Origin: Candidatus Poribacteria bacterium
Lineage (GTDB): Bacteria > Poribacteria > WGA-4E > WGA-3G
DNA: 64,000 nucleotides
Assembly (NCBI GenBank): GCA_022827625.1
Contig: JAJEIE010000008.1
Location: forward strand, 124,001 to 188,000
Direction: 5' to 3'
In this document: in pieces, positions 33,602 through 42,234 of the stretch
How the letters are laid out: every line of letters begins with the position of its first letter
How positions within the stretch are numbered: the first letter of the stretch is position 1
The notes under the pieces: generated by a model
What the model was told of the DNA's origin: nothing
Databases searched by the model: none
The model's input: only the letters and a program-made list of their open reading frames with translations
Position numbers and translations under genes: made by a program

Positions 33602-33915
33602 CCATATTGGGAAAGTTCGATCACACGGAGAACCGTCGTGTGTGAGGTTGTCCGCAAACTCTGGTGGATATGTGCTTGCGGCGCGTAAAACTAAAAAAAA
33701 ACATATACACTTTCACCGCCAGAGTAAACACTTGAATGTAATGAACGCCACATGTAAAAACGTGGGTTCGTAAAAGCATTCTCAAAAATAAATAGTCAAC
33801 TTTTAGTTGAGTGGGTTGCTTGGACCCCACTGTGGAGCAGAGGTAAGACCAAAGATGGCAAACTGTTATGAAGCACAAGCCCCAACCTTTAGGTTGTGGG
33901 TGCCTTGACTGTTAA
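33602..33915 (+). mobile_element. Decayed IS200/IS605-like element with tnpB tail and right-end hairpin
   Basis: An imperfect hairpin near 33617-33643 (TCACACG...CGTGTGTGA) could be a left end. In one frame (codons in phase with 33738) VMNATCKNVGS, stop, KHSQK, stop, IVNF, stop, LSGLLGPHCGAEVRPKMANC... can be read, which matches the DVNAxxNI tail and post-zinc-finger end of TnpB broken by three nonsense codons. It is followed by a right-end-type hairpin CCCCAACC-TTTA-GGTTGTGGG (~33879-33901). TnpA and nearly all of TnpB are missing. The TnpB assignment is inference from motif memory. Confidence 0.55.
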
Positions 33916-34022
33916 TGCCTCCTGCGGTTTCTGTTTTCCTGCTTTCTAGGTAACAAAGTTCCTGAACTGATTCCAACTATAGCATACCATGAAACCTGGA
34001 CCCATGTCAAATTTATATAGAA

Positions 34023-34050
34023 ATAGGCGAGGCATAGATACCTCGCCTAT
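34023..34050 (-). terminator. Hairpin terminator of clpB
   Basis: Perfect 10-base stem ATAGGCGAGG (34023-34032) with CCTCGCCTAT (34041-34050), 11 bases after the clpB stop codon. On the minus strand it is followed by TTCTATATAAATTT, a weak U-tract. Confidence 0.65.
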
Positions 34051-34060
34051 GATGATCAAA

Positions 34061-36643
34061 CTACACCTTCCTGAAAACGAATTCTCCATTCTCAAAATCG
34101 ACAGCAATCGCATCACCGTCCTGGAAATTGCCTTCCAACATCTCAATAGCCAGTGGGTTGAGAATATCCCGCTGGATTGTCCGTCGGAGCGGACGCGCAC
34201 CATAGACAGGATCAAATCCACGTTTTACCAATGCCGCGTTCGCAGATTCAGTGAGTACCAAGGTCATCTCCTTCTCCGCAAAGCGAAGACTCAGCTGCAC
34301 CAGTTCCAACGTGACAATCCGCTGCAACGCCGCAATGTCGAGTCGATCGAAGATAATCAGATCGTCAATACGATTCAAGAATTCCGGTGGAAAATGTGCC
34401 TGCACCGCTTCCATCACCTTACGCCGAATTTCCTTGCCATTTAAGAGCGCGTCGCTAATCCACTGACTACCAATATTAGAGGTCATAATAACAACCGTGT
34501 TCTTGAAATCGACCGTGCGTCCTTGTCCATCCGTCATTCTACCGTCGTCGAGCATCTGGAGTAAGACGTTGAATACCTCTGGATGTGCTTTCTCTACCTC
34601 ATCAAGTAGAATGACGCAATACGGGTGTCGTCGGACTGCCTCCGTGAGCTGCCCGCCTTCATCATAACCGACGTATCCCGGCGGTGCTCCAATGAGTCTG
34701 GAGACCGTGTGTTTTTCCATGTACTCGCTCATATCAATACGCGCCATAGCGTTTGCGTCATCGAAAAGGAACTCGGCAAGCGATTTAGCGAGGTGCGTCT
34801 TGCCGACACCCGTCGGACCCATGAAGAGGAAAGAACCGAGCGGACGATCCGGATCACCGAGACCGACGCGGGCACGCCGGATCGCGTTAGAAACAGCACT
34901 CACAGCCTCATCCTGTCCGATAACCTGTTCGCACAGACGCGCCTCCATGTGGAGGAGTTTTTGCGTCTCACCTTCCATGAGCCGAGACACAGGAATACCC
35001 GTCCATTTCGCTACGATCTCGGCAATATCCTCCGCACTCACCTGCTCTTTCAACATCTGTGTACCTTGCGCATCTGTTTCCAGTGCTTCTCGGATAGTGT
35101 TGAGTTGTGATTCCAGTTCCGGTATTTTGCCGTATTCCAGTTCTGAGGCTCTACCGAGATTGCCCGAACGTTTGGCTTGCTCCGATTCAATGCGGAGTGC
35201 CTCGATCTGCTCCATCAACGCACCAATCTGCGTCAAACTCGCTTTTTCGTTCTGCCATGCCGCTTTGAGAGCATTCGCTTTCTCTTTGAGTTCAGCGAGT
35301 TCAGCAATCAGTTTTTCAAGCCGTTGTTGTGACGCAGCGTCCTCTTCCTTTTCCAATGCTTGCTGCTCGATTTGGAGTTGGATGATACGGCGTTCTACCT
35401 CGTCGATTTCCTCTGGTACGCTATCAATCTCGATCCGCAGGCGCGATGCCGCTTCGTCCACCAAATCCACCGCTTTATCCGGTAAGAACCGTTCCGAGAT
35501 ATAACGTTTTGAAAGCGTCGCAGCAGCAACAATCGCATTGTCCTGAATCTGCACACCGTGATGCGTTTCATACCGCTCTTTCAGACCCCGCAGGATCGCA
35601 ATTGTGTCTTCAACCGACGGTTCTTCAACCTGTACGGGCTGGAATCTGCGTTCCAAAGCAGCATCTTTTTCTATGTGCTTACGATACTCATCAAGCGTAG
35701 TCGCACCGATACATCGGAGTTCACCGCGCGCCAGTGCCGGTTTGAGCATATTCGACGCATCAACGGCACCTTCCGCGGCACCCGCACCGACAATGGTATG
35801 CAGTTCGTCAATAAACAGGATGACCTGTCCTTCCGCCTGTTCTATATCAGCAAGGACGGCTTTCAATCTGTCCTCAAATTCACCGCGATATTTACTACCG
35901 GCGATGAGCGCGCCTAAATCCAGTGCAATCAGCCGTTTCTCACGAAGGCTTTCTGGAACATCGCCATCAGCGATACGTTGTGCCAGTCCTTCCACAATTG
36001 CCGTTTTCCCGACACCGGGTTCACCGATGAGCACGGGGTTGTTTTTCCGTCTGCGGGAAAGCACCTGCATCACACGACGGATTTCATCATCACGTCCGAT
36101 AACCGGATCGAGTTTCCCTGAAATCGCTTCTTGCGTCAACTCTCGACCAAATCGAGTGAGTGCCTGATACTTATCTTCTGGATTCTGATCGGTTATCCGT
36201 TGGTTGCCACGGATGTCAACGAGTGCTTTGAGGATTTTATCTTTCGTTACGCCTGCTTCCCGAAGGATTTTACCGACTTCGGTTTGCTTGGTTTCAGCAC
36301 ACGCGATTAGAAGATGTTCTGTGCTAACGTACGCGTCTTTAAGTGAGGTCGCTTCTTTGAAGGCACTGTCTAATACGGATTGCAGCGCGGATGCAATACG
36401 CATTTCAGCTGCCGGACCTTGCACCTTCGGTGTCTTTTGCGCAGCGGCTTCCACAGATGACGTAATTCCCGGAATATCGGCACCTAATTTCTGGAAAATT
36501 GGCATCACAATTCCGTCAGTCTGTCCAATGAGAGCCAACATCAGGTGTTCAACACCCAGTTCAGGACTTTGGGCATCTGCGGCTAAACTTTGTGCCGTCT
36601 GGAGTGCTTCTTGCGCTTTAATTGTAAATCTATCAAATCTCAT
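34061..36643 (-). CDS. clpB: ATP-dependent disaggregase ClpB
   Basis: 860 residues, full length. An N-terminal Clp_N double repeat (~1-145) is followed by AAA-1 with Walker A GEPGVGKT (207-214) and Walker [11 protein letters not shown]. The long coiled-coil M domain (~400-520) distinguishes ClpB from ClpA and ClpC. AAA-2 has [12 protein letters not shown] (~605) and [13 protein letters not shown], then the C-terminal D2 cap. ClpB works with DnaK to resolubilise aggregated proteins. AGGGGAG sits 8 bases before ATG. No CIRCE or sigma-32 promoter is visible upstream, where a MITE begins 37 bases away. Confidence 0.97.
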   Translation of the reverse strand: MRFDRFTIKAQEALQTAQSLAADAQSPELGVEHLMLALIGQTDGIVMPIFQKLGADIPGITSSVEAAAQKTPKVQGPAAEMRIASALQSVLDSAFKEATSLKDAYVSTEHLLIACAETKQTEVGKILREAGVTKDKILKALVDIRGNQRITDQNPEDKYQALTRFGRELTQEAISGKLDPVIGRDDEIRRVMQVLSRRRKNNPVLIGEPGVGKTAIVEGLAQRIADGDVPESLREKRLIALDLGALIAGSKYRGEFEDRLKAVLADIEQAEGQVILFIDELHTIVGAGAAEGAVDASNMLKPALARGELRCIGATTLDEYRKHIEKDAALERRFQPVQVEEPSVEDTIAILRGLKERYETHHGVQIQDNAIVAAATLSKRYISERFLPDKAVDLVDEAASRLRIEIDSVPEEIDEVERRIIQLQIEQQALEKEEDAASQQRLEKLIAELAELKEKANALKAAWQNEKASLTQIGALMEQIEALRIESEQAKRSGNLGRASELEYGKIPELESQLNTIREALETDAQGTQMLKEQVSAEDIAEIVAKWTGIPVSRLMEGETQKLLHMEARLCEQVIGQDEAVSAVSNAIRRARVGLGDPDRPLGSFLFMGPTGVGKTHLAKSLAEFLFDDANAMARIDMSEYMEKHTVSRLIGAPPGYVGYDEGGQLTEAVRRHPYCVILLDEVEKAHPEVFNVLLQMLDDGRMTDGQGRTVDFKNTVVIMTSNIGSQWISDALLNGKEIRRKVMEAVQAHFPPEFLNRIDDLIIFDRLDIAALQRIVTLELVQLSLRFAEKEMTLVLTESANAALVKRGFDPVYGARPLRRTIQRDILNPLAIEMLEGNFQDGDAIAVDFENGEFVFRKV

Positions 36644-36679
36644 AATCTATCTCCCCTGTTGTATCTATTTTATTTGCAT

Positions 36680-36798
36680 AGGACTTACGCAGTTTTCTCA
36701 ATTGCGTGCGATCTTTGGTTCGTAGTAGCGCAATTCATTGCGCGTTCTTGGGGCTGAACAATTGATTTCGGCGTAGGATACAAATTTGCGTAAGTCCT
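36680..36798. mobile_element. MITE with AGGACTTACGCA terminal inverted repeats
   Basis: AGGACTTACGCA (36680-36691) and its exact complement TGCGTAAGTCCT (36787-36798) bound a 119-base element. TTGCAT lies just outside on the left (36674-36679) and one base outside on the right (36800-36805), a possible target duplication. A covarying palindrome (36720-36750) is nested inside. The ends resemble those of cyanobacterial IS-derived MITEs, from memory. Confidence 0.65.
36720..36750. repeat. Compact palindromic repeat, stem GCGCAAT/ATTGCGC
   Basis: Bases 36728-36743 form GCGCAAT-TC-ATTGCGC, flanked by TCGTAGTA and GTTCTTG. It is the inverted counterpart of 1965-1996, where the stem is GGGCAAT/ATTGCCC, so the second stem pair covaries. 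Confidence 0.7.
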
Positions 36799-37075
36799 GT
36801 TGCATTCAAATCAGTTCTACATATAGTGGTGTAGCAATATCTATGCCACTTTTCTCTTTATCGTCCGACTTGATGGAATCATGAATCAGAGGGGTTTGCC
36901 GAAGCACATGAGAAGCGTCCACATAGAATTACCACGGATAAATCGCTTCTACGAGATAACCGCGACAGAAAATATGGTGCCACGAGTGCCGTGACACTTT
37001 GGCATCCAGTATGCTGATTTGGCAGGGCAAATAGATGAGATAAGGACAATTTGGTATGGGTAAGTTGTTGCGGGA

Positions 37076-37864
37076 TTAATTATCGACCGTCCGATACATC
37101 TCTCGGATGAGTGCTACAATGTCTGGCGCTTTGGGCAAGAGGAAACGATTTTCTGCTTCTGCTTTAATAGCTTCGGGAATGCCGTGTAGCGCTTCAGCGA
37201 TCGCACCTGCGATTGCACCGAGCGTATCCGAATCACCCCCTAAAGAGATCGCATTGCGCACAGCGTCTTCGTAATTTTCTGATTCCAAAGCACACGTGAC
37301 GGCTGGCGGGACTGTCCCTTGGCAGGTCATATCAAAAGCATAATCAGATCGGATCTCGTCCACCGTCTGCGTCAGGTCATAGTCGTATTGGGTCGTTATA
37401 ACTTCACGGATATAGGCAGCATTTTCACCTCGGTAAGCAAGCCAAATGGCGTGCGTTGTCGCTTGTGCACCTTTGACCCCTTCCGGATGATCGTGGCTGA
37501 TAACGGTTACTTTTTCGGCATCGAGGAGTGCGGCGTTGAGATCATCTCGGTTCAGAAACCCCGCGGGTGAGACACGCATTGCTGCGCCGTTACGGAAGGT
37601 ACAGTTAGGGGCATCTGCCTCGGAGGCGATCCACTCTTTGAATATCTGGCTGAAACCGCAGTTCGGATACCGGCGACCCCATTTACGCATCGTCTCTGCG
37701 GGTGGAAGGTCGTGTAAAAGGGTATCAGCAACAGCCGTCGTGCAAACAGAGTCGTCTGTGAAACGGCAATTCTCACTGAAGAGCGGAAAATCTTTGGTTT
37801 TGATTCGGTGATCCTTCGGTTCATAGATAGAGCCGACAATGTCTCCGATAATCGCACCTAACAT
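37076..37864 (-). CDS. ADP-ribosylglycohydrolase family protein
   Basis: 262 residues. It starts MLGAIIGDIVGSIYE, and the metal motif CRFTDDSV (Thr36, Asp37, Asp38) and C-terminal GGDSDTLGAIAGAIAEA with further Asp ligands are all present. DraG-type enzymes hydrolyse ADP-ribosyl bonds on proteins or free ADP-ribosyl compounds using two Mg ions. No ADP-ribosyltransferase is encoded nearby, so the target is unknown. A strong terminator of the upstream LamG gene (37882-37920) separates the two. Confidence 0.9.
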   Translation of the reverse strand: MLGAIIGDIVGSIYEPKDHRIKTKDFPLFSENCRFTDDSVCTTAVADTLLHDLPPAETMRKWGRRYPNCGFSQIFKEWIASEADAPNCTFRNGAAMRVSPAGFLNRDDLNAALLDAEKVTVISHDHPEGVKGAQATTHAIWLAYRGENAAYIREVITTQYDYDLTQTVDEIRSDYAFDMTCQGTVPPAVTCALESENYEDAVRNAISLGGDSDTLGAIAGAIAEALHGIPEAIKAEAENRFLLPKAPDIVALIREMYRTVDN

Positions 37865-37881
37865 ATTTTAAACCTCTTCCT

Positions 37882-37920
37882 AAAAAATGTAGGGCGAAGG
37901 CGGACTGCCTTTGCCCTACA
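37882..37920 (-). terminator. Intrinsic terminator after LamG gene
   Basis: Stem TGTAGGGC.AAGGC (37888-37900) pairs with GCCTT.GCCCTACA (37906-37920). On the minus strand it is followed directly by TTTTTTA. It lies 26 bases after the LamG stop codon at 37946. Confidence 0.75.
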
Positions 37921-37945
37921 GCATAAACACAAATGATAATAAGTG

Positions 37946-38782
37946 CTATCGCAGTGTCCGTTGTGCTTTGAGAGTTGCCCACGTCGTGGTGAATTTATCT
38001 TGTGGTTCAACACTCACGACTGCTTCAGCGTACTCAGCCAAATCGGCTGCATCGAAAGCAGAATTGTAGACAATGACCTCATCTACCGCACCACCGAAGT
38101 AGTGGACATCGGTGCCCGAAATCACTTCATCGTGAAAAACAGTGTCAGCATTGACATAACCTATACCGATAGCGGCACCGTGCCCATAAAGTGCCCCGCC
38201 GTCTTCACTCGCGATGAGTTCGCCGTTAAGCCACAGCTCGTATTTGTCGGCTTCAACTGCGTTTGTAGTGTCGCGGAGCACCATAGCCACGTGATACCAC
38301 ACTCCCGATTCTATGGCGACAGAGGGCCACGCGCCATCCCAGTTGTATTCTGCCCGGTTCCATGCGCCGACATAAACCTCTCCATCGAAAACATAGAGAT
38401 TAAAGCCGCGCGTTGCACCGCCTTCCTCATAAAGCGTCTGCTTATGGTCAGCGATATCCACATCATCGCAGTTAAAGTAGCAAGCAATCGTCCGATCCGT
38501 GTAGAAATCAGGCTGTGCGATGGTATTAATACCCACGTCATTAGGAAGTTGGACCCCATCATCTATGCCGTCAAAAAGGAGTGCTGAGCCGACGGGCCCC
38601 TCAACGATCTCAGGGTCTCCTACAACTGTCCCATCCAACCCTTTGCCAGAGGTATCCGCAACATCCAAGTCTTCAAGTTTCCATTCCCCTTCAACGGTCG
38701 CGTCGTCTTTCGCCGCGTAGGTAACTACAGCGATACACATGAGTAAAATACTAAATAGAAAAATAAAACGATATTTCACCAT
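37946..38782 (-). CDS. LamG-fold exported protein, tandem copy A
   Basis: 278 residues. A signal peptide (KYRFIFLFSILLMCIAVVTYAA) precedes a short Asp-rich stretch, and the LamG domain (~30-255) begins EGEWKLEDLDVADTSGKGLDG and ends AVDEVIVYNSAFDAADLAEYA. Glycan or protein binding on the cell surface is the expected role. The tail KFTTTWATLKAQRTLR is nearly the same as in the neighbouring copy. Copy B (38839-39675) has the same length, so this is a tandem duplication. A T-tract terminator follows. Confidence 0.87.
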   Translation of the reverse strand: MVKYRFIFLFSILLMCIAVVTYAAKDDATVEGEWKLEDLDVADTSGKGLDGTVVGDPEIVEGPVGSALLFDGIDDGVQLPNDVGINTIAQPDFYTDRTIACYFNCDDVDIADHKQTLYEEGGATRGFNLYVFDGEVYVGAWNRAEYNWDGAWPSVAIESGVWYHVAMVLRDTTNAVEADKYELWLNGELIASEDGGALYGHGAAIGIGYVNADTVFHDEVISGTDVHYFGGAVDEVIVYNSAFDAADLAEYAEAVVSVEPQDKFTTTWATLKAQRTLR

Positions 38783-38838
38783 TATGGTAAATCTCCTTCG
38801 TAGATTGTTATTGTGGAACCTCAGTTTGAAATTTGAGG

Positions 38839-39675
38839 TTACCGTTCAGTGCGTTGGGCTTTCAGGTGTCCCCAAGTTGTTGTGGATTTGCCTTGCGCTT
38901 CGACGCTCAAGGGTGAAGCGAGTTCGGCAAAATCCGCCTCATCAAAAGCGGAGCCGTAGACAAGAACTTCGTCAATGATACCACCAAACCAGTCCACATC
39001 CGTTGCACCGGCACCTGCACCATCATGATAGACAGTGTTCTGGTTGAGATGACCGATGCCGATATCGTCGCTATGGGCATGGAGTTGACCGCCCTTTTCT
39101 TGGGCAATCAGTTTCCCGTCAAGCCACATCTCGAACTTGTCGTTTTCTACCTTAGCAGCTGCGTCGCGGATGACTATACCGACGTGATACCAGCGTTTTG
39201 ACTTCACTTCCGCAAAGGGCCACGCACCGTTCCAATTATATTCGGCGCGATTCCAACCAGCACCATAAAGTTTCCCATCGTGGACATAGATAACTAAGCC
39301 GCGTGTTGCGCCACCTTCTTCAAAAATTACCTGCTTCCGATCATCAATCTTCACATCGTCGCAGTTGAATAACGCCGCAACCGTCCTGTCGGTATAGGGA
39401 CCACCGGTATTGATGTCTGCGGAATCTGGAAGTTTAATACCGTCACTTTTGCCGTTGAATTTCAAGGCTTTTCCAGAAATACCATCAACCGCTTGCGGCT
39501 TTCCAGTGAAATTGCCATTTACCCCTTTTTTCGAGCTATCTTTGGCATTTCCATCATTAAAATCCCAAATTGCAGCAACTGTTCCTTCGTCGCGCTGCGC
39601 GTCTACTTGCGTGATCGGGAGCAACAGAGAAAAAAGTAGTGCGATGCATCCCATAGAAACAAATATACGAATCAT
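38839..39675 (-). CDS. LamG-fold exported protein, tandem copy B
   Basis: 278 residues from ATG 39675, where AGGAGGAAGAAT gives an ideal ribosome site; the ATG at 39819 is rejected. A signal peptide (FVSMGCIALLFSLLLPITQVDA) is followed by a LamG domain closely similar to copy A (TDRTVAALFNCDDVKI, EEGGATRGLVIYVHDGK, NRAEYNWNGAWP). It ends KSTTTWGHLKAQRTER. Copies A and B are 56 bases apart and probably co-transcribed. A perfect 19-base inverted repeat lies 88 bases upstream of the start, between this gene and the divergent LRR gene. Confidence 0.88.
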   Translation of the reverse strand: MIRIFVSMGCIALLFSLLLPITQVDAQRDEGTVAAIWDFNDGNAKDSSKKGVNGNFTGKPQAVDGISGKALKFNGKSDGIKLPDSADINTGGPYTDRTVAALFNCDDVKIDDRKQVIFEEGGATRGLVIYVHDGKLYGAGWNRAEYNWNGAWPFAEVKSKRWYHVGIVIRDAAAKVENDKFEMWLDGKLIAQEKGGQLHAHSDDIGIGHLNQNTVYHDGAGAGATDVDWFGGIIDEVLVYGSAFDEADFAELASPLSVEAQGKSTTTWGHLKAQRTER

Positions 39676-39762
39676 ATTCTTCCTCCTAAATACTTCCCCC
39701 TTTTTCGTGTAGAGGTCAAAGTTTTTAAGGCAGTTGTGCTGTGCCTTGAACTTATTTATAAT

Positions 39763-39781
39763 ATTTTCAATTATTGAAAAT
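39763..39781. promoter_or_regulatory. Perfect inverted repeat between divergent LamG and LRR genes
   Basis: ATTTTCAAT-T-ATTGAAAAT, 9-base arms around a single base. Its position between divergent surface-protein genes fits an operator. No regulator is identified. Confidence 0.5.
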
Positions 39782-39843
39782 TGTAAAAATTTTGTCAAGT
39801 TAAAACTATAAAAAAACAAAAGTCGAAATAAAAATAAAAGGCA

Positions 39844-39873
39844 TTGACACTAATTCGTATTTTAAGATATTCT
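39844..39873 (+). promoter_or_regulatory. Candidate promoter for the LRR/dockerin gene
   Basis: TTGACA (39844-39849), 18-base spacer, TATTCT (39868-39873). It implies a leader of roughly 140 bases to ATG 40019. Confidence 0.55.
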
Positions 39874-40018
39874 ATACTCATAAAATATGAGAGAAGTTAC
39901 ACAAATCCCGTCTATTTTTACTATCAAAACAGATTATCGGCCATCTACATCAACTATAGAAAAGGAGCTGAACCTAAATTTTGTCCATACGCAGAGAGCC
40001 AAATTGGATTATGTTATT

Positions 40019-42163
40019 ATGGAAGTTAAAAAAACAAAACAGATATTAACTTGCACACTCTTGTTCAGCCTAATGATGTGCTTGATGTTTCCAACAACGA
40101 CACCGGCGCAGATCGTGAGTATCCCTGACGTGGGTTTGCGTGCTGCTATTAATGATGCACTTGATAAAGCACCTAATGCCACAATTGCAGCGCATGAGCT
40201 GGCGACGTTAAGAAATTTTGAGGCGCATAATGCTGATATTAGTGATTTGACAGGACTTGAATTTGCAACAGGATTAGAAGAGATAAGATGTAATAACAAT
40301 TTGATTTCTGACTTATCGCCACTTGAAGGTTTGATAAGATTGCGTGTTGTAGAATTCCGAGAAAATGTGATATCGGACCTCTCCCCGATTGCGGAATTAA
40401 TTAACGTGGAGTGGGTAATTGTTAACCATAACTTGATATCTGATCTATCTCCGCTTTCGGAATTAATTAACTTGCACGGGTTAGAGATTTCGGATAATGT
40501 CATCTCTGACTTATCACCACTTGCAGGTTTGATAAAACTTCAACGAATATGGATGAGTGAGAATCCGTTGGGGGATCTATCACCCTTGACAGGGCTAACC
40601 AGTCTAAGGTATTTTCGTTCTTGGGGCACGCCTATACTAAACCTTGCCGCGCTTGCAGAATTGCCGAAACTGCAGGTTTTAGATATTTGCGGGGGCGATT
40701 TATCCGATCTCTCGGTTTTGGAAGGGTTCACAACTTTGAATGAGCTCTATCTGGCAGGCAACGAGATTTCAGACATCTCTCCGTTAGCGAGTTTAACGGG
40801 ATTAACACGTCTGAATCTTGAAAATAACCAGATATCCGATGTTTCTCCACTCGTATCTTTGTCCAATTTGACCCGGATTGACCTTAATAATAACGAGATA
40901 GTGGACTTTTCGCCTTTAGATGTCTTCCCTGAGAGTGTCGCTATCGTTAGAAACGAGAATCCTGGCTTCACAGGCACTGCTCCAAAAATAGACGGACCTT
41001 GGTTGTGGGTTATAGTACCGACAAATGGGCTATCGGGTTCAAGAGCCGCTGCTTCTCGAACAGATTTTCTGGCGCAAATCAGTGGCGGCGCGGTGACAGA
41101 GGCACGGATTGCCAGACAAGGGGCAGTAGAGAGAGATGCCGTTGGCGATAAGGTGTGGACATTGGGTAGAATCTCAAAGAGTGGCGGCAATAACATAAAT
41201 GAACTCGTGAATACTATCGGTTTAGGAACCGGCAATGTCGATCACCATGTCGCTTACGGTTCGATCAACTTGGATTCACCCAGGCAACAGTCCACAAGGA
41301 TGTTTGTTGGAAGTGGGGACGCTGTGAAAGTCTGGCTCAACGGTGTAGTGGTTCACAACAACGCTATAGACAGAGATGCTGACGGTTTCCAAGAGAATTT
41401 CCCTGTTACACTAAGAGCCGGGACGAACACGCTCTTGGTCGCTGTTTACGAAGGCGACGGTTGGTGGAGTGGCTTTTTCGGATTTGAGCGTGGGACGGAC
41501 TACGCCGTATGGACCCAAAGTCCGCCAATCGCCATAGGGATCTCACGGGTGGCGGATGTAAATGAAGATGGAAGCGTGAGTATTTTAGACCTCATTTTTG
41601 TGGCGCGGGATTTTGAAAGAAACAAACCATCTAATCCAAGAACGGATGTGAACGGTAATGGACGGGTTAACATCTTAGATCTTAACTTCGTCGCAAGTAA
41701 TATAGACGCGACAATACCCGCCGCGCCTTCTGGCTTTGGCTTAAGCAGTCGAGTATCTTCAGAAACGATACAAGCATGGATAGAGCAAGCACATGCTGAG
41801 AGCGACGGCTCCCTTGTTTTCCAACAAGGTATCGCGAGTCTCCAACGGCTTTTAGTCTCTCTAATTCCGCGTGAGACACGGTTGTTCGCCAACTACCCAA
41901 ATCCGTTCAATCCAGAGACATGGATACCTTATCAACTCGCAAAGGATACCGAGGTCAAAATCCATATCTATACAGCAAATGGTGCTTTAGTTCGAACACT
42001 GGATTTGGGACATCAGTCTGCGGGACGCTATCAGGAACGCAGGCGGGCGGCATACTGGGATGGCAGAAATGGGATCGGTGAATCCGTCGCCAGCGGTGTC
42101 TATTTCTATACACTCACCGCCGGCAACTTCACGAAAACACGGAAAATGCTGATAAGGAAGTAG
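40019..42163 (+). CDS. LRR surface protein with dockerin and C-terminal sorting domain
   Basis: 714 residues from ATG 40019, which gives a clean signal peptide (ILTCTLLFSLMMCLMFPTTTPA). An upstream ATG at 39887 would add 44 residues that hide it. About ten internalin-type leucine-rich repeats (SDLSPLxxLxxL pattern) span ~74-305. A beta-sandwich-like domain (GPWLWVIVP ... VKVWLNGVVVH ... GFFGF) occupies ~325-500. A dockerin with two Ca-binding loops (DVNEDGSVSILDL, DVNGNGRVNILDL) lies at ~512-570. The sorting domain (ANYPNPFNPETWIPYQL to KMLIRK) runs from ~624 to the end. Probably exported, surface-anchored and able to bind a cohesin partner. Confidence 0.9.
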   Translation: MEVKKTKQILTCTLLFSLMMCLMFPTTTPAQIVSIPDVGLRAAINDALDKAPNATIAAHELATLRNFEAHNADISDLTGLEFATGLEEIRCNNNLISDLSPLEGLIRLRVVEFRENVISDLSPIAELINVEWVIVNHNLISDLSPLSELINLHGLEISDNVISDLSPLAGLIKLQRIWMSENPLGDLSPLTGLTSLRYFRSWGTPILNLAALAELPKLQVLDICGGDLSDLSVLEGFTTLNELYLAGNEISDISPLASLTGLTRLNLENNQISDVSPLVSLSNLTRIDLNNNEIVDFSPLDVFPESVAIVRNENPGFTGTAPKIDGPWLWVIVPTNGLSGSRAAASRTDFLAQISGGAVTEARIARQGAVERDAVGDKVWTLGRISKSGGNNINELVNTIGLGTGNVDHHVAYGSINLDSPRQQSTRMFVGSGDAVKVWLNGVVVHNNAIDRDADGFQENFPVTLRAGTNTLLVAVYEGDGWWSGFFGFERGTDYAVWTQSPPIAIGISRVADVNEDGSVSILDLIFVARDFERNKPSNPRTDVNGNGRVNILDLNFVASNIDATIPAAPSGFGLSSRVSSETIQAWIEQAHAESDGSLVFQQGIASLQRLLVSLIPRETRLFANYPNPFNPETWIPYQLAKDTEVKIHIYTANGALVRTLDLGHQSAGRYQERRRAAYWDGRNGIGESVASGVYFYTLTAGNFTKTRKMLIRK

Positions 42164-42182
42164 GTTTTGCCCATTTTTCGTA

Positions 42183-42203
42183 GGGGCGAGGTTACCTCGC
42201 CCC
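42183..42203. terminator. Strong GC-rich hairpin between the two LRR genes
   Basis: GGGGCGAGGT-T-ACCTCGCCCC, a perfect 10-base stem 19 bases after the first LRR stop. No T-run follows. It belongs to the GTAGG-type dispersed palindromes, so a repeat origin is as likely as a terminator. Confidence 0.5.
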
Positions 42204-42234
42204 ACCATTTTACATAAGGAGAAGGAGATTGACT

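Larger units (their letters stand above)
36644..37075. other. Intergenic region containing a MITE
   Basis: A 432-base gap. The first third holds the MITE at 36680-36798. Bases 36840-37075 show nothing I recognise on either strand. Confidence 0.5.

Noticed and set aside
34692-35504. Long plus-strand open frame antisense to clpB
   Set aside because: Serine/arginine-rich shadow of the clpB reading frame; clpB is certain.
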